Shown: positions 33,531-45,272 of the stretch, piece by piece
Numbering within the stretch: position 1 is the stretch's first letter
How the letters are laid out: every line of letters begins with the position of its first letter
The notes under the pieces: model-generated
Told to the model about the DNA's origin: nothing
The model's input: the letters and a program-made list of their open reading frames with translations, nothing else
The model's database searches: none
Source: Myxocyprinus asiaticus
Lineage: Eukaryota; Chordata; Actinopteri; Cypriniformes; Catostomidae
DNA length: 64,000 nt
Direction: 5' to 3'
Assembly (NCBI RefSeq): GCF_019703515.2
Contig: NC_059385.1
Location: forward strand, 32,033,501 to 32,097,500
Program-made: the position numbers and the translations under genes

Positions 33531-35724
33531 CTCCACTGTGACAGTTGTTGGCTTAGAAGAAACTCACTGTAGAAGAGGACAGTTCACACTTGCATTGAGT
33601 TAGGAATTGTGGCCATACATATTTTGAAACAGAAAAAAAATAATATTTTAATTACTTCACTTTTGATGAAGTAATTAGTAAAGTAATCGTATTACAATTT
33701 TAGAGAAACAATAAGTAATTTGTAGTGGATTACTTGTTTTTGAATAACTTACCCAACACTGATTGTGGATGATACAATGGGTCTCATTCACTAAGCGTGC
33801 GTACGCACGTATTTGTGTGAGAAATCTGTGTACGAACGCTTTCACCCAGAAATCATAACTCCTCAATAAGTTCGGACTAAAACTTTATTTTACATTTGAA
33901 AAATTTTAGAACCAAATGAACTCACTCATAAACAAAAAAATCACATACTCCTGGTGTCCTTATAAACATGGAATAAACACAAAATTTAAATGAAATTATA
34001 CACAGTCTTATGTATAGTCTTTATTTACAAGTAACAAAAAATGTGTGTATTATAACTTGTGCTATGGTGTTCTGCCTGTGCACGCTGACTATTGGATGTA
34101 CTTGGATGGGCTGGTGGAATACTCCTATTCAGCATGAAAAAGGTTTGTCAGATAGTTTTTGCATGTTGTGTATTGCACAACATTGCAATGGCAGGGGGAG
34201 TTTTTTTTTTTGTTTGTTTTTCTTTTTTTTTTTACTTTATAGCACTGCTCGAAGTGCAAAATTTGTGTCACAGTACCGGCATTGATTCTAAATGTATAAG
34301 GTGTCAATACGCTGTCCTGTTCGCCAAATGATCAGGCGAAGCCGCGAAGTGGGAGAATATCCATGGATTCCTTTCCACGTTGAGCACTGCCTTATAGACA
34401 ACATGCACAGTTTGAACCAGTGGACAATGAGGCACAGATAATTGCTCCTGCACACCCTTACAAAAAATCTAGAGTTCTGGCAAACTTGCCACAAACTCCA
34501 CCACTCATTATTTTCACATGCAAATGAGTTTGCAATTCATTGCAAATGTTTGCCAGATGTTTGCAGCTCATCACCAGTAGTGGTGGACATGCAGCGAACC
34601 TTTGGCGACAATGAAGAGTTTGCTGCAAAGCTCATTTGCATGTGAAAATTAACGAGTGGCGAATATGCGGCAAGTTTGCGGCAACTCTAGATACTTTGCA
34701 AGGGTAGGCGTTGCTCCAAGCACCCCTTCAGTTCATCCAACATTTACAGTGGTATATATTATTAAAAAAATTCTAAATTGTAATGCTGTACTGCGCTGTT
34801 TTATTTTTTATGTTTTTTGGTCTTTTGCTTCAGTGGCATCTCTCTCTACACATTTACAACTGTACAGTTGTGGTGGTGCTAAAAGCGATTACATGGAGAT
34901 GGTTTGGGTGTTTTTTTATGCATAATACAAACTACAGGCACATGCTCCTTCAATTTGAATTATTTTCATTAACATTAGATTGGTTTAGATTGAATTGGTT
35001 TCATTAACATTAGAACGAAGGTAAGAACAAATGAATGTGCGTATGCGCCTGTTCTGAATCTTTTCTTGTGCGTATAGCTACGCAAAATCATATCAAACAT
35101 AACAAAAATCATAACAAAAGTTTTGTAGAGTCATTTGTTGTGTTTTTACATGTTCAACAAGCAAAATACTTCATAGCTAATAATGACACATTGTCTAATG
35201 TCTTGATTCTTTGCTCAAAACGATTAAAAAGAAATGAATAAATTGCTTGATATCTTGATTCCTTGCTTTTTTCAAGGTGTCTTAGTGCCACAAGAGATGT
35301 ATTTTATCCTCAGGCAAAAGCTCAAAATGTATTGGTCCAAAAAGCAATTGCTATCCAACCATCTGTTGATAATTTGACCCCTAGTCCAAACAGTCAGACT
35401 GAAACTTGAGAGAACTGTCTTACACAATAAGAAAAAGTATTAACAACCCAACCCATGAAGCCATGTGTGAAGTCCAGGCCTCAAAGTGCTCTACTGTGAG
35501 AGGTTAGGAGTTTATTAAACTATGAATGTTCCCTATTGCTCCTCAGAGGGTCTTTAAAATGCTTTAAAGCGCCAATCTCATCTATGCACCTGCAAACAGG
35601 CGGCATCCCAGGTTAATTTTCTTTCCTCTCAGTACATGTACAAGCCGGAAAACCAGAACCTTCAAGGAAGGTGTTTCACTTATAAACTGTAGCAAAATAC
35701 GGCTGCCACTACTATTTTGAGTGC
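33531..35724. other. AT-rich non-coding with repeat scraps
   Basis: 33630-33763 ends TAACTTACCCAACACTG, a hAT-type end similar to 60437. From 33779 CTCATTCACTAAGCGTGCGT begins a repeat with GCGTACGCAC words; related words recur near 35035-35075. Chance frames only. Confidence 0.4.
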
Positions 35725-35728
35725 TTAA

Positions 35729-36326
35729 AGGAATATTCCGGGTTCAATACAAATTAAGCTCAATTGACAGCATTTGTGGCATAATGTTGATTATCACAAA
35801 AATTACTTTTGACTCATCCCTCCTTTTCTTAAAAAAGAGAAGAAGCAAAAATCGAGGTTACAGTGAGGCACTTATATGGACTTATAACTTATAATGGGCC
35901 CATTTTTGGAGGATTTGAAGGCAGAAATGTGAAGTTTACAATTTTATAAAAGCACTTACAATTCTTCTGTTAAAATGTATGTATTATTTGAGCTGTAAAG
36001 TTGTTTAAATCATTGTCATATTAGGGTTTTAGGGTTTGTTGATATTACATTGTCATGAGTTAGTAGTTTAGTAAGCGATTTTATCAAACCAAAATCATGT
36101 TAACACAGATATTGTTTATGTCTTGTGGCAAAACATTTGGAAAAGTGAGTATTTTAAAATACAAATTGACCCCGTTCTTTTCCATTGTAAGCGCCTTACT
36201 GTAACCCAGATTTTTGCTTTTTTCAAAGAAAAGAAGGAGGGGCAAGCCAAATAAATGTTTGTGATCAATAATATGCCACAAATGCTGTCGATTGAGCATA
36301 ACATGTTTTGAACCCGGAATATTCCT
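35729..36326. mobile_element. MITE with TTAA target duplication, second family
   Basis: The left end AGGAATATTCCGGGTTCAAT is mirrored by GAACCCGGAATATTCCT at the right end, with TTAA outside each (35725-35728; 36327-36330). Subterminal TCAATTGACAGCATTTGTGG is matched by CCACAAATGCTGTCGATTGA. No transposase. Confidence 0.9.
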
Positions 36327-36330
36327 TTAA

Positions 36331-37155
36331 TTCCGTTCTTTACAAACAGAGTTTATCTTCAACTTTGGTATTTACGGGAGTGACAACCGGCTTAAATCGT
36401 ACCAGTCTAATTTTTTTGAGGTCAGACTAAAAGCCCTAGATAATGTCATTATAGCTTGGCTTTGTCTAGCACATATTCATGTTTATCGGACCACGAGCCT
36501 CAGTGCTGTTGGCATGCTTCTAAAGATAAAGTTGATGTGTGACATGATTAACTTTCTTAAATACATGGACAGACAAAATAAAAAGGAACAGCAAAGACAC
36601 CAAAAAGCTAAAAGCGGAATTAATTTAATGTCGCGAACAGATCTGCATGCAGTTGAAGCATCTCAAACTAAGCTTTTACAGGGCAAGGATGTAACTGAAA
36701 AGGGGATTCATTTCCACATGCAGTTTTTTACATGGCCTTTTCCGAGTTTAGCTCTACCACGACTTGAACAAAATATGTTTTTTGCATGCGTTTGCATTCA
36801 GGAAGGGTATGCTTTGAAAGTTTCCACCAAAACGTAAATTATTACAATAAATGTTAAAAGTCCACTTCACAGCTCTGTTGCAAAACAAGATAAAGTGCTA
36901 ACTGGAGACACACGGCTCAGTGTTTCTATTGTTATGTGGGACAGTCATTAAAAGTGTTAGCTGTTGCGATGACTCATGGCTTGTTATGGCTTTCTAGAGC
37001 AAAGCAAATGGGATGGCCAAACTGGTGAATGTGGTTTGTCTGTCTGAATGCACTGTAGTGACTTTATAACCTCAGAACAACTTGTTTTCCTTTTGGAGAA
37101 TATTATAAGAAATCTCCTGTTGTTTTGAGGATATTAATTTTGTTCTTCAAGAAAC
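36331..37155. other. Non-coding, nothing recognised
   Basis: A 107-codon plus frame at 36514-36837 has no motif I recognise and ordinary AT-rich composition; I treat it as chance. Confidence 0.4.
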
Positions 37156-37159
37156 TTAA

Positions 37160-37486
37160 AGGGATAGTTCACCCAACAATATATGAGGTGTTAAGTCAAT
37201 GGGGTCCAAAACTTTCAAGCTCCAAAAAGGACATCAAGACAGCATAAAAACAATACATACAATTTAAGTGGTTTAATCCATGTCTTACAAAGGGATATGA
37301 ACACTTTGGGAAAGAAACAGAACACAATTTAAGTCCTGATTCACTATAAAACTTGACATCCACAGTCCCTTTAGCATGTTCATGAGATAAGCTCAATTAC
37401 ACTTCCTGGCACTCGATGCATGTATTGAAATTATATTGGGTTGAAAAAGCGATGAAAGTATTTTATTTTCTGGGTGAACTATTCCT
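37160..37486. mobile_element. MITE with TTAA target duplication, third copy
   Basis: Ends AGGGATAGTTCACCCA and TGGGTGAACTATTCCT are inverse, with TTAA at 37156-37159 and 37487-37490. The terminal sequence is of the same family as 26683-27172 but the interior is unrelated. Confidence 0.85.
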
Positions 37487-37490
37487 TTAA

Positions 37491-38171
37491 CGTTAATAGT
37501 GTGTAGTATGCATACTGTGGTACTGGTATCTCAGATGTTTCTTTATTGGTTCACAAGTTAACCAACTATTAAAGGTATGTATGTCATTCTCTTTCTGAAA
37601 AAAAAAAAAAAACAAAAACAAACAAAAACAAAAACAAAAAAAACAGTAAAAAGGTAGTCAGTGAAATAATGTGCATCTATTGGAAATAGTGTAGAGTTCT
37701 TCAGAAAAGCCCCCAAATTGCCTATACAGCATTTTGTATTTTCTCTGGATGTGCTGTTGCAGGGGGTTGGCTAAGCAAAACAGCACAACTCAGCTTCACG
37801 CTCAATGAAATGACACATTTAAGATTCTTGTGAAAGGCAGAAGTCACATTACCTCACTCTTTCCACTCTTTTCCTGAGTGCCTGCAGGAAAAAAAGAAAG
37901 AAAAGAAACTGCACTCCCTGTGTAAATATTCTCATTTTCCACTAGTAACACATCCTCCAAGAAATGTTATTCTATTTTATCACCGCATAATCTCGCTACT
38001 CCCTTTGCTTTTTAGGAAATACAATATTATTGGAAGATGTATTAGGTGGTAAAGTGAATTCCTGTTTATTAGTATTATCAATGTTGCAGCTGAGGTTGAT
38101 TATGTTCATTAAATAGACACTTCCCTTCAAAAGTTTGTAAATACTAAGACATTTTTGTTCTAGAAAGAAAT
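37491..38171. other. Non-coding, A-rich tract at 37595-37642
   Basis: An (AAAAACA)n-type tract, otherwise nothing recognised. Confidence 0.4.
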
Positions 38172-38291
38172 CGTCCTGGTTACTTTCATAACCTCCATTC
38201 CCTGATGGAGGGAACAAGACGTTGTGTTGATGTAGTGACACTAGGGGTCACTCTTGGGAGCCCCAAACACCTCTACTTTTTTTAAAAAAGG

Positions 38292-38350
38292 CCAATGAGA
38301 ATTGGCGAGTGGAATTTGCATGCCACTCCCCCGGACATACGGGTATAAAA
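38292..38350 (+). promoter_or_regulatory. CCAAT palindrome and TATA box in DIRS E left-side ITR
   Basis: CCAATGAGAATTGG at 38292-38305 and TATAAAAGG from 38344, again 52 bp apart. The inverse pair on the right side is at 41358-41371 and 41313-41319. Confidence 0.65.
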
Positions 38351-39275
38351 GGAGCTGCTATGCTGCTATAGGTTTTGTGCTGAGCAGCAGAGACCAGGTC
38401 CCAGCCATTTCAGCGGGTAGTTCAGCACTGTGGCAAGAGGGACACAACGTCTCAGTCCCTCCATCAGGGAACGGAGGTTACGAAAGTAACCAGGACATTC
38501 CCTATCTGTCACTCACTCAATGTTGCGTCGATGTAGTGACACTAGGGGTCCCTATACAAAACACCACAACTATCTGAACTGTGTTACGTGAACTGGTGGT
38601 GTGTGACGGGCAGACCGCTGTGTGCCTTGTAGCCAGCACACCAGGCTGTCACGTAACCTCTCCCAACGCTCTTATGAGCGTCGAACGGTCCATCAGGAAC
38701 AAGTCGACTGCCCAACTATAGGGACAGGCTAGCCCAGCCGAGGCCTCTTTCCCTCTCGTTTCTCCCCAAAAAGAGTGGAATTTGTTAACTGACTGGGAGC
38801 CATAAGTGTCTGCATCGGGGGGTGTCCCTTCCAAGGGGAAGACACCGCGGAGACCACACCCCACCCAAAAAGGGGGGGGGGGGTATTTTGAGTGGAATAC
38901 ATCACATAGTCTTACAAAGTCTTGTCGGAAGTATGTCATGTGGAGAGGTCCCATGGTAGGTCCTACCCAAAGGGGGAGGAGTTTCTACAGAGCATGGCGA
39001 CCGGGGCAGAGGGGCCTCTTCCCAAGAAAGATGCAGTTTGCCGACAGGGAAATGATTTTGTGGAAAATATCACATGGGGTCCGAATCGACTCCAAATCAG
39101 CTGGACCACCTGATGGTGGAAACTCCACTCTCCCCTGCCCATAGAAATGCAAGGTCGGTCCAAGGGCTGAAGAGGCGGAAACAGATCGGCGTGTTGGTCA
39201 CGCGATGTGTCCTGCGGCGCCATGCCCATCTCGGGACTCAAGTCTGAAGCTAGTGCTGAAGCAGTCTCATATGCA

Positions 39276-39768
39276 TCAACCCAAGCAGTGTGGCCACCGC
39301 TGAGGATGCCATATGCCCCAGGAGCCTCTGAAAACGCCTTCAGACAGTTCAGCACAGACTGCACGCTCTCGTTCGTGAGGCACACTGTCATCGAGACTGA
39401 GTCCAACTCCAAACCGAGAAAAGAGATGCTCTGAACCGGGGAGAGCTTGCTCTTTTCTCAGTTGACTCAAAGCCCCAGTTGGCTGAGGTGCCGGAGCACG
39501 AGGTCCCTGTGTGCGCACAGCAACTCTCGAGAGTGAGCTAGCCAGTTGTTGAAATAGTTGAGGATGTGGACGCCCACTTCCCTTAGCGGGGCAAGGGCTA
39601 CCTCTGCGACCTTTGTGAAGACGTGAGGGGACAAGGACAGGCCGAAGGGGAGGACCTGGCCTTCGAAGGCAAACCGCAGGAAGGGTCTGTGTCAAAGTAA
39701 GACCAAGACATGGCAGTATGCGTCCTTCAGGTCTACCGCCGCAAACCAATCTTGATGCCGGACGCTCG
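39276..39768 (-). pseudogene. DIRS E RT core with active site changed from DD to NN
   Basis: In the appropriate frame the minus strand reads DWFAAVDLKDAY, VLPFGLSLSPHVFTK split by small deletions, then ILNYFNNWL near 39560-39540 in place of ILNYLDDWL, and SISFLGLELDS near 39420. Both catalytic aspartates have become asparagine. Each change is a G-to-A within a CpG when compared with the CGACGAC of copy C. The frame also carries shifts, so the gene was already decaying. Confidence 0.8.
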
Positions 39769-40233
39769 TTAGAGTCTTTGCGTCAGCATCTTGGACGGGA
39801 GTCTGTGCAAAGCCTTGTTCAGCACTCGCAGGTCCAGGATTGGTTGCAACCCACCGCCTTTCTTCAGTACAATGAAGTAAGGGCTGTAGAACCCTTTCTT
39901 CATCTCGGCTGGAGGGACAGGCTCTATCACGCCCTTGCGCAGAAGGGTAGCGATTTCCACACGCAAGGTAGCGGCGTTCTCGCCCTTCACTGAGGTGAAG
40001 CGGACACCGCTGAACCTGGGTGGGCGCCTGGCAAACTGAATCGCGTAGCCAAGTCGGACGGTCCGGGTCAGCCATCTCGACGGGCTGGAAAGCGCAAGCC
40101 ATGCGCCCAAACTCCGGGCGAGGGGGACCAAGGGAATGATCACGTTGGATGTACCGGTGGGGCGGAGCTCGAGGTGCCACATCGTGGTTACTTGAGCCCC
40201 GTGGCCGTGCTGAGTCAAGGGACATTGAAGCAC
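39769..40233 (-). pseudogene. DIRS E RT N-terminal region
   Basis: A 154-codon frame reading RWLTRTVRLGYAIQFARRPP, IEPVPPAEMKKGFYSPYFIV, LKKGGGLQPILDLRVLN and ALHRLPSKMLTQ, the best preserved PYFIVLKKGGG box in the window. A one-base shift near 39775 leads to TSVRHQDWFAAVDLKDAY in the neighbouring frame. Preceded by the Pro/Ser-rich gag-RT linker (40238-40790), which is open and basic (RPAAKNPRKASKRPRDGR). Confidence 0.8.
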
Positions 40234-41101
40234 TTACCTAGCTCCTGCCGCCCACCATAAGATTGGCCGAGGAGGGGGGAGGAGGAATCTCGTCCCCGTA
40301 GTCACTGAAGCCAATCCCGTGTGGGCATGTTTGTGCCACAGCTGGGTGCACAGGGGCGGGGGGTCCGCTGCTGGGGCACCATACCTGCCAAAATGGGATG
40401 GTGGATGGTGGTCGTGACGGCGGCTGTGCGCACCGAATATGTGACCCAGGAGATGAGGGAACCATTCTTTTGTCAAGCTTTTGGGTGCCGCAGCCTCCTG
40501 GGCATGCGGTGACAAAAGATTCTCCTCCCTGCCCTCCACCGGGGGATGGAGTGGTCTGTCGACCAGCCCCAGAGAAGTGGGTCTCCTCACCCCTGGGTCG
40601 CCCATCTCGGGGGCGCTTCGAAGCCTTCCTCGGGTTCTTAGCGGCCGGCCGCGAGATGGGTGGCGTCTGCTTCCTGCGGAGGGCTCCACACCAGAGCCGG
40701 GCCACGGGGGTGGGCTGCGGTGGAGCCGGTATTGTTTCTGCAGGAGGACGCCCTTGGCGACGTGCAGACAGGGTGCGGGGTCTTAAGCCGTGCCGGGGGT
40801 GTGGTCTCCGCGGTATCTTCCCCTTGGGAGTGACACCCCCCCAACGTAGACCTGGTGGCCCCAGTCTGTTAACTCTTTTTTTGGGGAGAGAAAAAAAAGA
40901 GAGGAAAAGAGGCCACGACTGGGCTAGCCTGTTTCTATCTTTTGGGCAGTCGACTTGTCCCTGAAGGGCCGTTCGACACTCATAACAGCGTTGGGGGAGG
41001 TTATGTGTTGGCCTGGTGCGCTGGCTATGAGGCAAACAGTGGTCTGCCCATCACACACCGCCAGTTCACGTAACACAGTTCAGCCAGTTGTGGCGTTTCG
41101 T

Positions 41102-41218
41102 ATAGGGACCCCTAGTGTCACTATATCGACACAACGTTGAGTGAGTGACAGATAGGTAACGTCCTGGTTACGTGCATAACCTCCGTTCCCTGATGGAGGG
41201 AACAAGACGTTGTGTCCC
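41102..41218. promoter_or_regulatory. DIRS E internal complementary region
   Basis: The left half (about 41106-41160) mirrors the DIRS left-end type (GTGACACTAGGGG ... TCACTCAC). The right half (about 41161-41216) mirrors the element's own right end at 41437-41492. It contains the hairpin GTTCCCT-GATGG-AGGGAAC. Confidence 0.7.
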
Positions 41219-41492
41219 TCCTGCCACAACGCTGGACAACCCGCTGAAATTGCCGGGACCTTGTCTCAGCTTCTCAGCACAAAACCTGAATGAATGGTTG
41301 CATACCAGCTCCTTTTATACCCGTATGTTCGGGGTAGTGGTATGCAAATACCACTTGCCAATTTTCATTGGCCTTTTTTCAAAGACCAGAGGTGTTTCGG
41401 GCTCCCAAGAGTGACCCCTAGTGTCACTACATCGACACAACATCTCGTTCCCTCCATCAGGGAACGGAGGTTACGCAAGTAACCAGGACGTT

Positions 41493-43464
41493 GACTTCAT
41501 GAAGAAATACACGGACATCATTTTTGATGTTGCTTTGGAATTAAGCGATTCGGATAGAGTGATTTTTGCTACTATTGGTAAAAGAAAAATCATAGCTCAT
41601 CGTTTTGACACATTAGTGCCGCTGTGTGGACGCAAATGGCATTGCGAACTTTTTGATGCTTTTTCTTTTGACAGTATTTTCCTTCCTATTTTGAATATTC
41701 AGCCATTGCCCTGGGAATTTTTTTTTTCTTCTATATTTCATAGTTCTTTTTTTTTTTCTTTTTTTTTTGACGCTTTGCAGTGTTTTTCATTTCAAGATTT
41801 GGAAATCCTTTTTGAATGGACATCTGCATAAACTTACTGAACTGTTAACAGAGTTTTGTTTTGAACGAATCTGCATTACTGTGTGTTTTTCATGGAAAAG
41901 TCTGCCTTGTCTATTGGAAACGCTCACGTGGATGTTTTTTTTATTATTTTCTCTGAACTGTTCTTCTTGTGTTTGAAAGGGAAAAGACTTGCTGTTTTTG
42001 AACAGGTCACTGTTAGTTGATCTGATTACCCTGCCATACCTGGACAGTCCAACGCCAGCCCAGTTCTGCAGCGAGGTAAAATTCAAATCTTGAGTTGTAA
42101 ATCTCACTCAGGTATGTTGATTGACATGAGGAAAAGTATCTGATGTGGAATGTAACATTTATTGTGTACTGTTGAGTGAACTGGGTCTAATTTGAAAGTT
42201 CCAATAGAATGTTTTTTTTATTTTGTTGTTGTTTTTTTTTTTTTGGCTTGAGTATTACTTCAGAAAGAAAAGAGACTGAACAAAAGCTTGAAGCTAAATG
42301 AAGCTTTATTTCTTTGTTTGCATGTGGAATCATATGTGAAGTGAAACAAGGGTTTATCTGTGGTTCTCATTACTATTATTCTCTTTATTTTTATTTTATT
42401 GAACATTAAGAAAAATAAATCTAAAAATTCTGTCTTCTTGGAGTAGGGGCATTCCTCCTGTCTTGTAGGTTGGTAGAGGGGAAGAGGGGTTCATTAATTT
42501 CATCACACTCTTGGAAGCTACCGTGTACACTTTTAGTCCTGGAGCCTCCTCCTCACCAGTCACTGCTAAAAAAGAAAACAGATTATCAAGGCAGATAAAA
42601 ACATACTTGGATAATAAGTACAGGAATTAATCATACTAGGAGTGTGGATTTAGATCCTGTCATTTTACTAGTCGTCCAAGATATTGCAGAAGAAATACTT
42701 ACCTCTACATTGTAGTAAAATTTCCCACTACATAAGAATTAATTTTGTTTGTTTGTTCATTCATTTAGTTATACAGTCTTATATCTAAAACTGAGTCGAT
42801 TTTCCACTCTCTGCCTTCTCTTCTATTTTCCTCTCTACCTGGATGCCCAACCCCTAGCCTTCAAGTGGAAAGGGAAAATAATTTTGTCTTTGCGACTAGT
42901 TGTTTCCAGATGTATCCTTCATCAGACCTGCTGTGAACTGCAGCACAGGCAAACTTCTCAGACAGGAAAGTGCAAAGCTAAGAAAGATGACTTCACCCTT
43001 AACAGTTAGACCTCTGAGGAGTCAGACTGAATAGGTGACAAAGAAAATAACGATAATGAGGACAAAATCAATTTTATTTTTTCATTTTAAGGCACTTTCC
43101 ATTAATAGGGTACACATTGTTGTCTCATGTCGTCAACACCTTTAGGAGGCACAAATTCCATTTTTTTTAAATAATCAAACGTAAAAAACATGGAAGTTAA
43201 AAGCTCACAGCAGAAAGAGGAATTCAGAAAGTTTCTTATAAACCCCTGCCTCTTTCATTTCATGTGATAAAACATTAATGCTGTCTAAATGTTTACTAAG
43301 ATAGCTTACACAATTCACCATTGTGAGGTTATTAGAGTAAGTGTGATAACATTGCAAACAATGTGATGAAGGCTTTCTTTTGAATTTGGGATTGAGAAGT
43401 ATCCCACAAAAGCCACATCCTTTACCGCACTTGACTGTTGTCCTTAGCAACGAAAGAGTGTTTT
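41493..43464. other. T-rich non-coding, nothing assigned
   Basis: 41500-41720 stays open in one frame with ELSDSDRVIF and HRFDTLVPLCGRKWHCELF. The composition is less random than its surroundings and could be a decayed coding scrap, but I do not recognise it. T tracts follow. The remainder has no features. Confidence 0.3.
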
Positions 43465-44236
43465 TGTTGGGCTCATGTATTCAGATAGGAGACAAAGGCA
43501 GGCCTACATACAGTCATAAAGCCTGATTGTGGCCTGTAGGAACACTCAAAACCTGATAACACAAACGGTGCCAAAATCAAACAAAAGGATTCCAAACAGA
43601 ATACAGATTCCATCAAGCCTTGCTCACTTTACACCTTGGTGTGAAATTCTGAAGGATCTAACTCTCAGCTCCTACTGGATGAAACGCATGACAGAACGCA
43701 TCCCTCAACCATGACGTCATTGAGAGTATAAAACCTCAGAAATCCTAAGCTTTGCTTCCAGCAACAGTATGCACTGCATCTAGTTGCAGCCCTGCTGCTC
43801 CCATGTGTAGGCTCTTTGCCCAAGGAAGTAACATACATACCTGAACTTTAGCCATACAATCTCCATCTCGCTGGATGAGCCGAGATTTCTCAGTTTTCCA
43901 CCGAGCACGCTAACGGATCCAAAGGAGACCACCGATCAATCCGCATCTCACCCTTTTGCCTGCAGAAGTGAAGAAGATTTCTCTTCCTTCTTCAACTGAG
44001 TTGACTTCGCTGATTTCTCCGCCAACCTACCAAGAATCAGCCGCCATACAGCCTGCCAACAGAGTGAGGAAACAGCCTCCTGTCATCACCCGAGCTTCAA
44101 GGAACCGAGTTGGAGTCAAACGACGGTTGAGCGCACATTCTATCTGCGTCCTCATACGACTCAAGAGGTTTATGTCTGGGTAGAGAGAGATTATTATAGT
44201 GTGTTATTCTTGTGTATCAAGGTAATTGCTTGTACA
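43465..44236 (+). mobile_element. Candidate solo LTR with CRE and TATA box
   Basis: TG at 43465 (TGTTGGGCTCATG) and CA at 44236 (GCTTGTACA) bound 772 bp with flanks GTTTT and GTTTA, a 4/5 match to a 5-bp duplication. TGACGTCA (43712-43719) lies just upstream of TATAAAA (43727-43733), a strong core-promoter layout. A C/T-rich leader-like part follows. It adjoins the Gmr1-like remnant at 44237. It could equally be the 5' region of another retroelement. Confidence 0.4.
43712..43733 (+). promoter_or_regulatory. CRE palindrome and TATA box
   Basis: TGACGTCA followed 7 bp later by TATAAAA. In a retroelement LTR this would make transcription cAMP/CREB-responsive; that is inference. Confidence 0.5.
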
Positions 44237-44239
44237 GTT

Positions 44240-44574
44240 TACGGACTGCCGAGTCCGCTCATTGCTGCTAAAAGTGGAAGCCCAGATACCGTACTTCCAC
44301 CTGTCCAGTTGCACACTTTTTCAGGTTTGCCGTGAGTCCCGCCCATCTCAGCGACCTCAGAATGTATGAGGTTAATACGACCAGGAAGAGGAGAGAACAC
44401 ATCCGCAAATTCTTTTTGCAACTTGGCCACCTCCGTGAGCTGGGGCAGTGAGAGGTGGTCTCCACAAGGGACCGGGGTGAATGGATCGACTTTCACCTCT
44501 GGCCCGAGCTCCGCCCTATCTGGAACTACCGTTGCCATAGACACGAGGACTGCCTCTCTCCATAAATTTGACAT
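44240..44574 (-). pseudogene. Gmr1-like RT N-terminus and thumb scraps
   Basis: The frame reads VPCGDHLSLPQLTEVAKLQ, EFADVFSPLPGRINLI, which precede RT in Gypsy Pol. It then jumps near 44350 to a segment that in frame 44268-44465 reads AGLTANLKKCATGQVEVRYLGFHF, the RT thumb. About 170 residues including YLDD are deleted between them. It lies downstream of integrase on the same strand. Confidence 0.75.
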
Positions 44575-45272
44575 GCTCCACCTCTATCCATTCGTTTAAC
44601 CTCATAATCGAGATCCCCGACTCGCCGTGTAACCTCAAAGGGTCCTTGCCACTTGGCGAGTAATTTTGAGCTCGATGTGGGAAGTAATACAGGTACTTTG
44701 TCTCCCGGTGCAAATTCCCGTGACTGGGCACCCCTATTATAGAGCTTTGTGTCTCTTGAGCTTGGAGCAAATTTTGTTGTGACAGCTGACCCAGAGTGTG
44801 TAGCTTTGCTCGAAGATCAAGGACATATTGAATTTCATTTTTGCTTTGGGAAGGTCTTTCCTCCCACACCTCAAGTATGATGTCAAGGACCCCGCGGGGC
44901 CGGCGTCCACACAGGAGCTCGAAAGGGGGAAAACCCCGTGGAGGCTTGCGGGACCTCCCTGACTGCAAATAATAGGGGTTCCAGCCATTTGTCCCAATTT
45001 CTAGCATCTTCGTGCACGAACTTTCAAATAATGTTTTTCAGGGTTCGATTAAATCGTTCCACCCGCCCGTCAGTTTGCGGGTGATAAACGCTTGTGTGAA
45101 TTGATTTAATCCCCAGCAATTCATAAAGCTTGTGTAGTGTATGTGACAAACGTTGTGCCTTGGTCGGTGAGGATTTCTTTCGGAATCCCCACCAGGGAGA
45201 TAATTTTGAAGAGTGCCTCCGCAACACTGCGTGCTGAGATGTTGCGAATCGACACTGCAAACTGATATCCAT
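44516..45272 (-). pseudogene. Gmr1-like integrase C-terminal part
   Basis: Frame 45024-45272 contains LLGIKSIHTSVYHPQTDGRVERFNRTLK with the third catalytic residue, Glu in VERFNR. Frame 44516-45007 reads FPPFELLCGRRPRGVLDIILEVWEE, typical of the integrase region after the core, then a decayed GDKVLVLLP-like segment. A stop and shift near 45010 separate the two. No chromodomain is recognisable. Confidence 0.75.

Larger units (their letters stand above)
38172..41492. mobile_element. DIRS element E: minus-strand core flanked by two 3' ends
   Basis: The left side (38172-39075) is a right terminal region plus 3' UTR read on the minus strand. The core (39080-40790) is minus-strand RNase H end, RT and gag-RT linker. 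At about 40790 the orientation flips and 40790-41492 is a plus-strand 3' UTR with right terminal region. The outer ~700 bp therefore form a long inverted repeat of 3' ends, the opposite arrangement to copy C. YR is deleted: the 3' UTR jumps near 39080 directly to RNase H/pol sequence. Confidence 0.85.

Noticed and set aside
36514..36837. 107-codon plus-strand ORF as a host exon
   Set aside because: No domain, no splice signals at sensible places and no similarity I recognise; AT-rich chance frame.
39718..40964. Long plus-strand ORFs over DIRS E (for example 188 codons at 40398-40964)
   Set aside because: Antisense shadows of GC-rich gag-linker and RT sequence; no motifs on this strand.
41421..41831. 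136-codon ORF spanning the right end of DIRS E
   Set aside because: The first third is terminal repeat and the last third poly-T-derived Phe/Ser; the middle is unassigned and mentioned only as a possible scrap.
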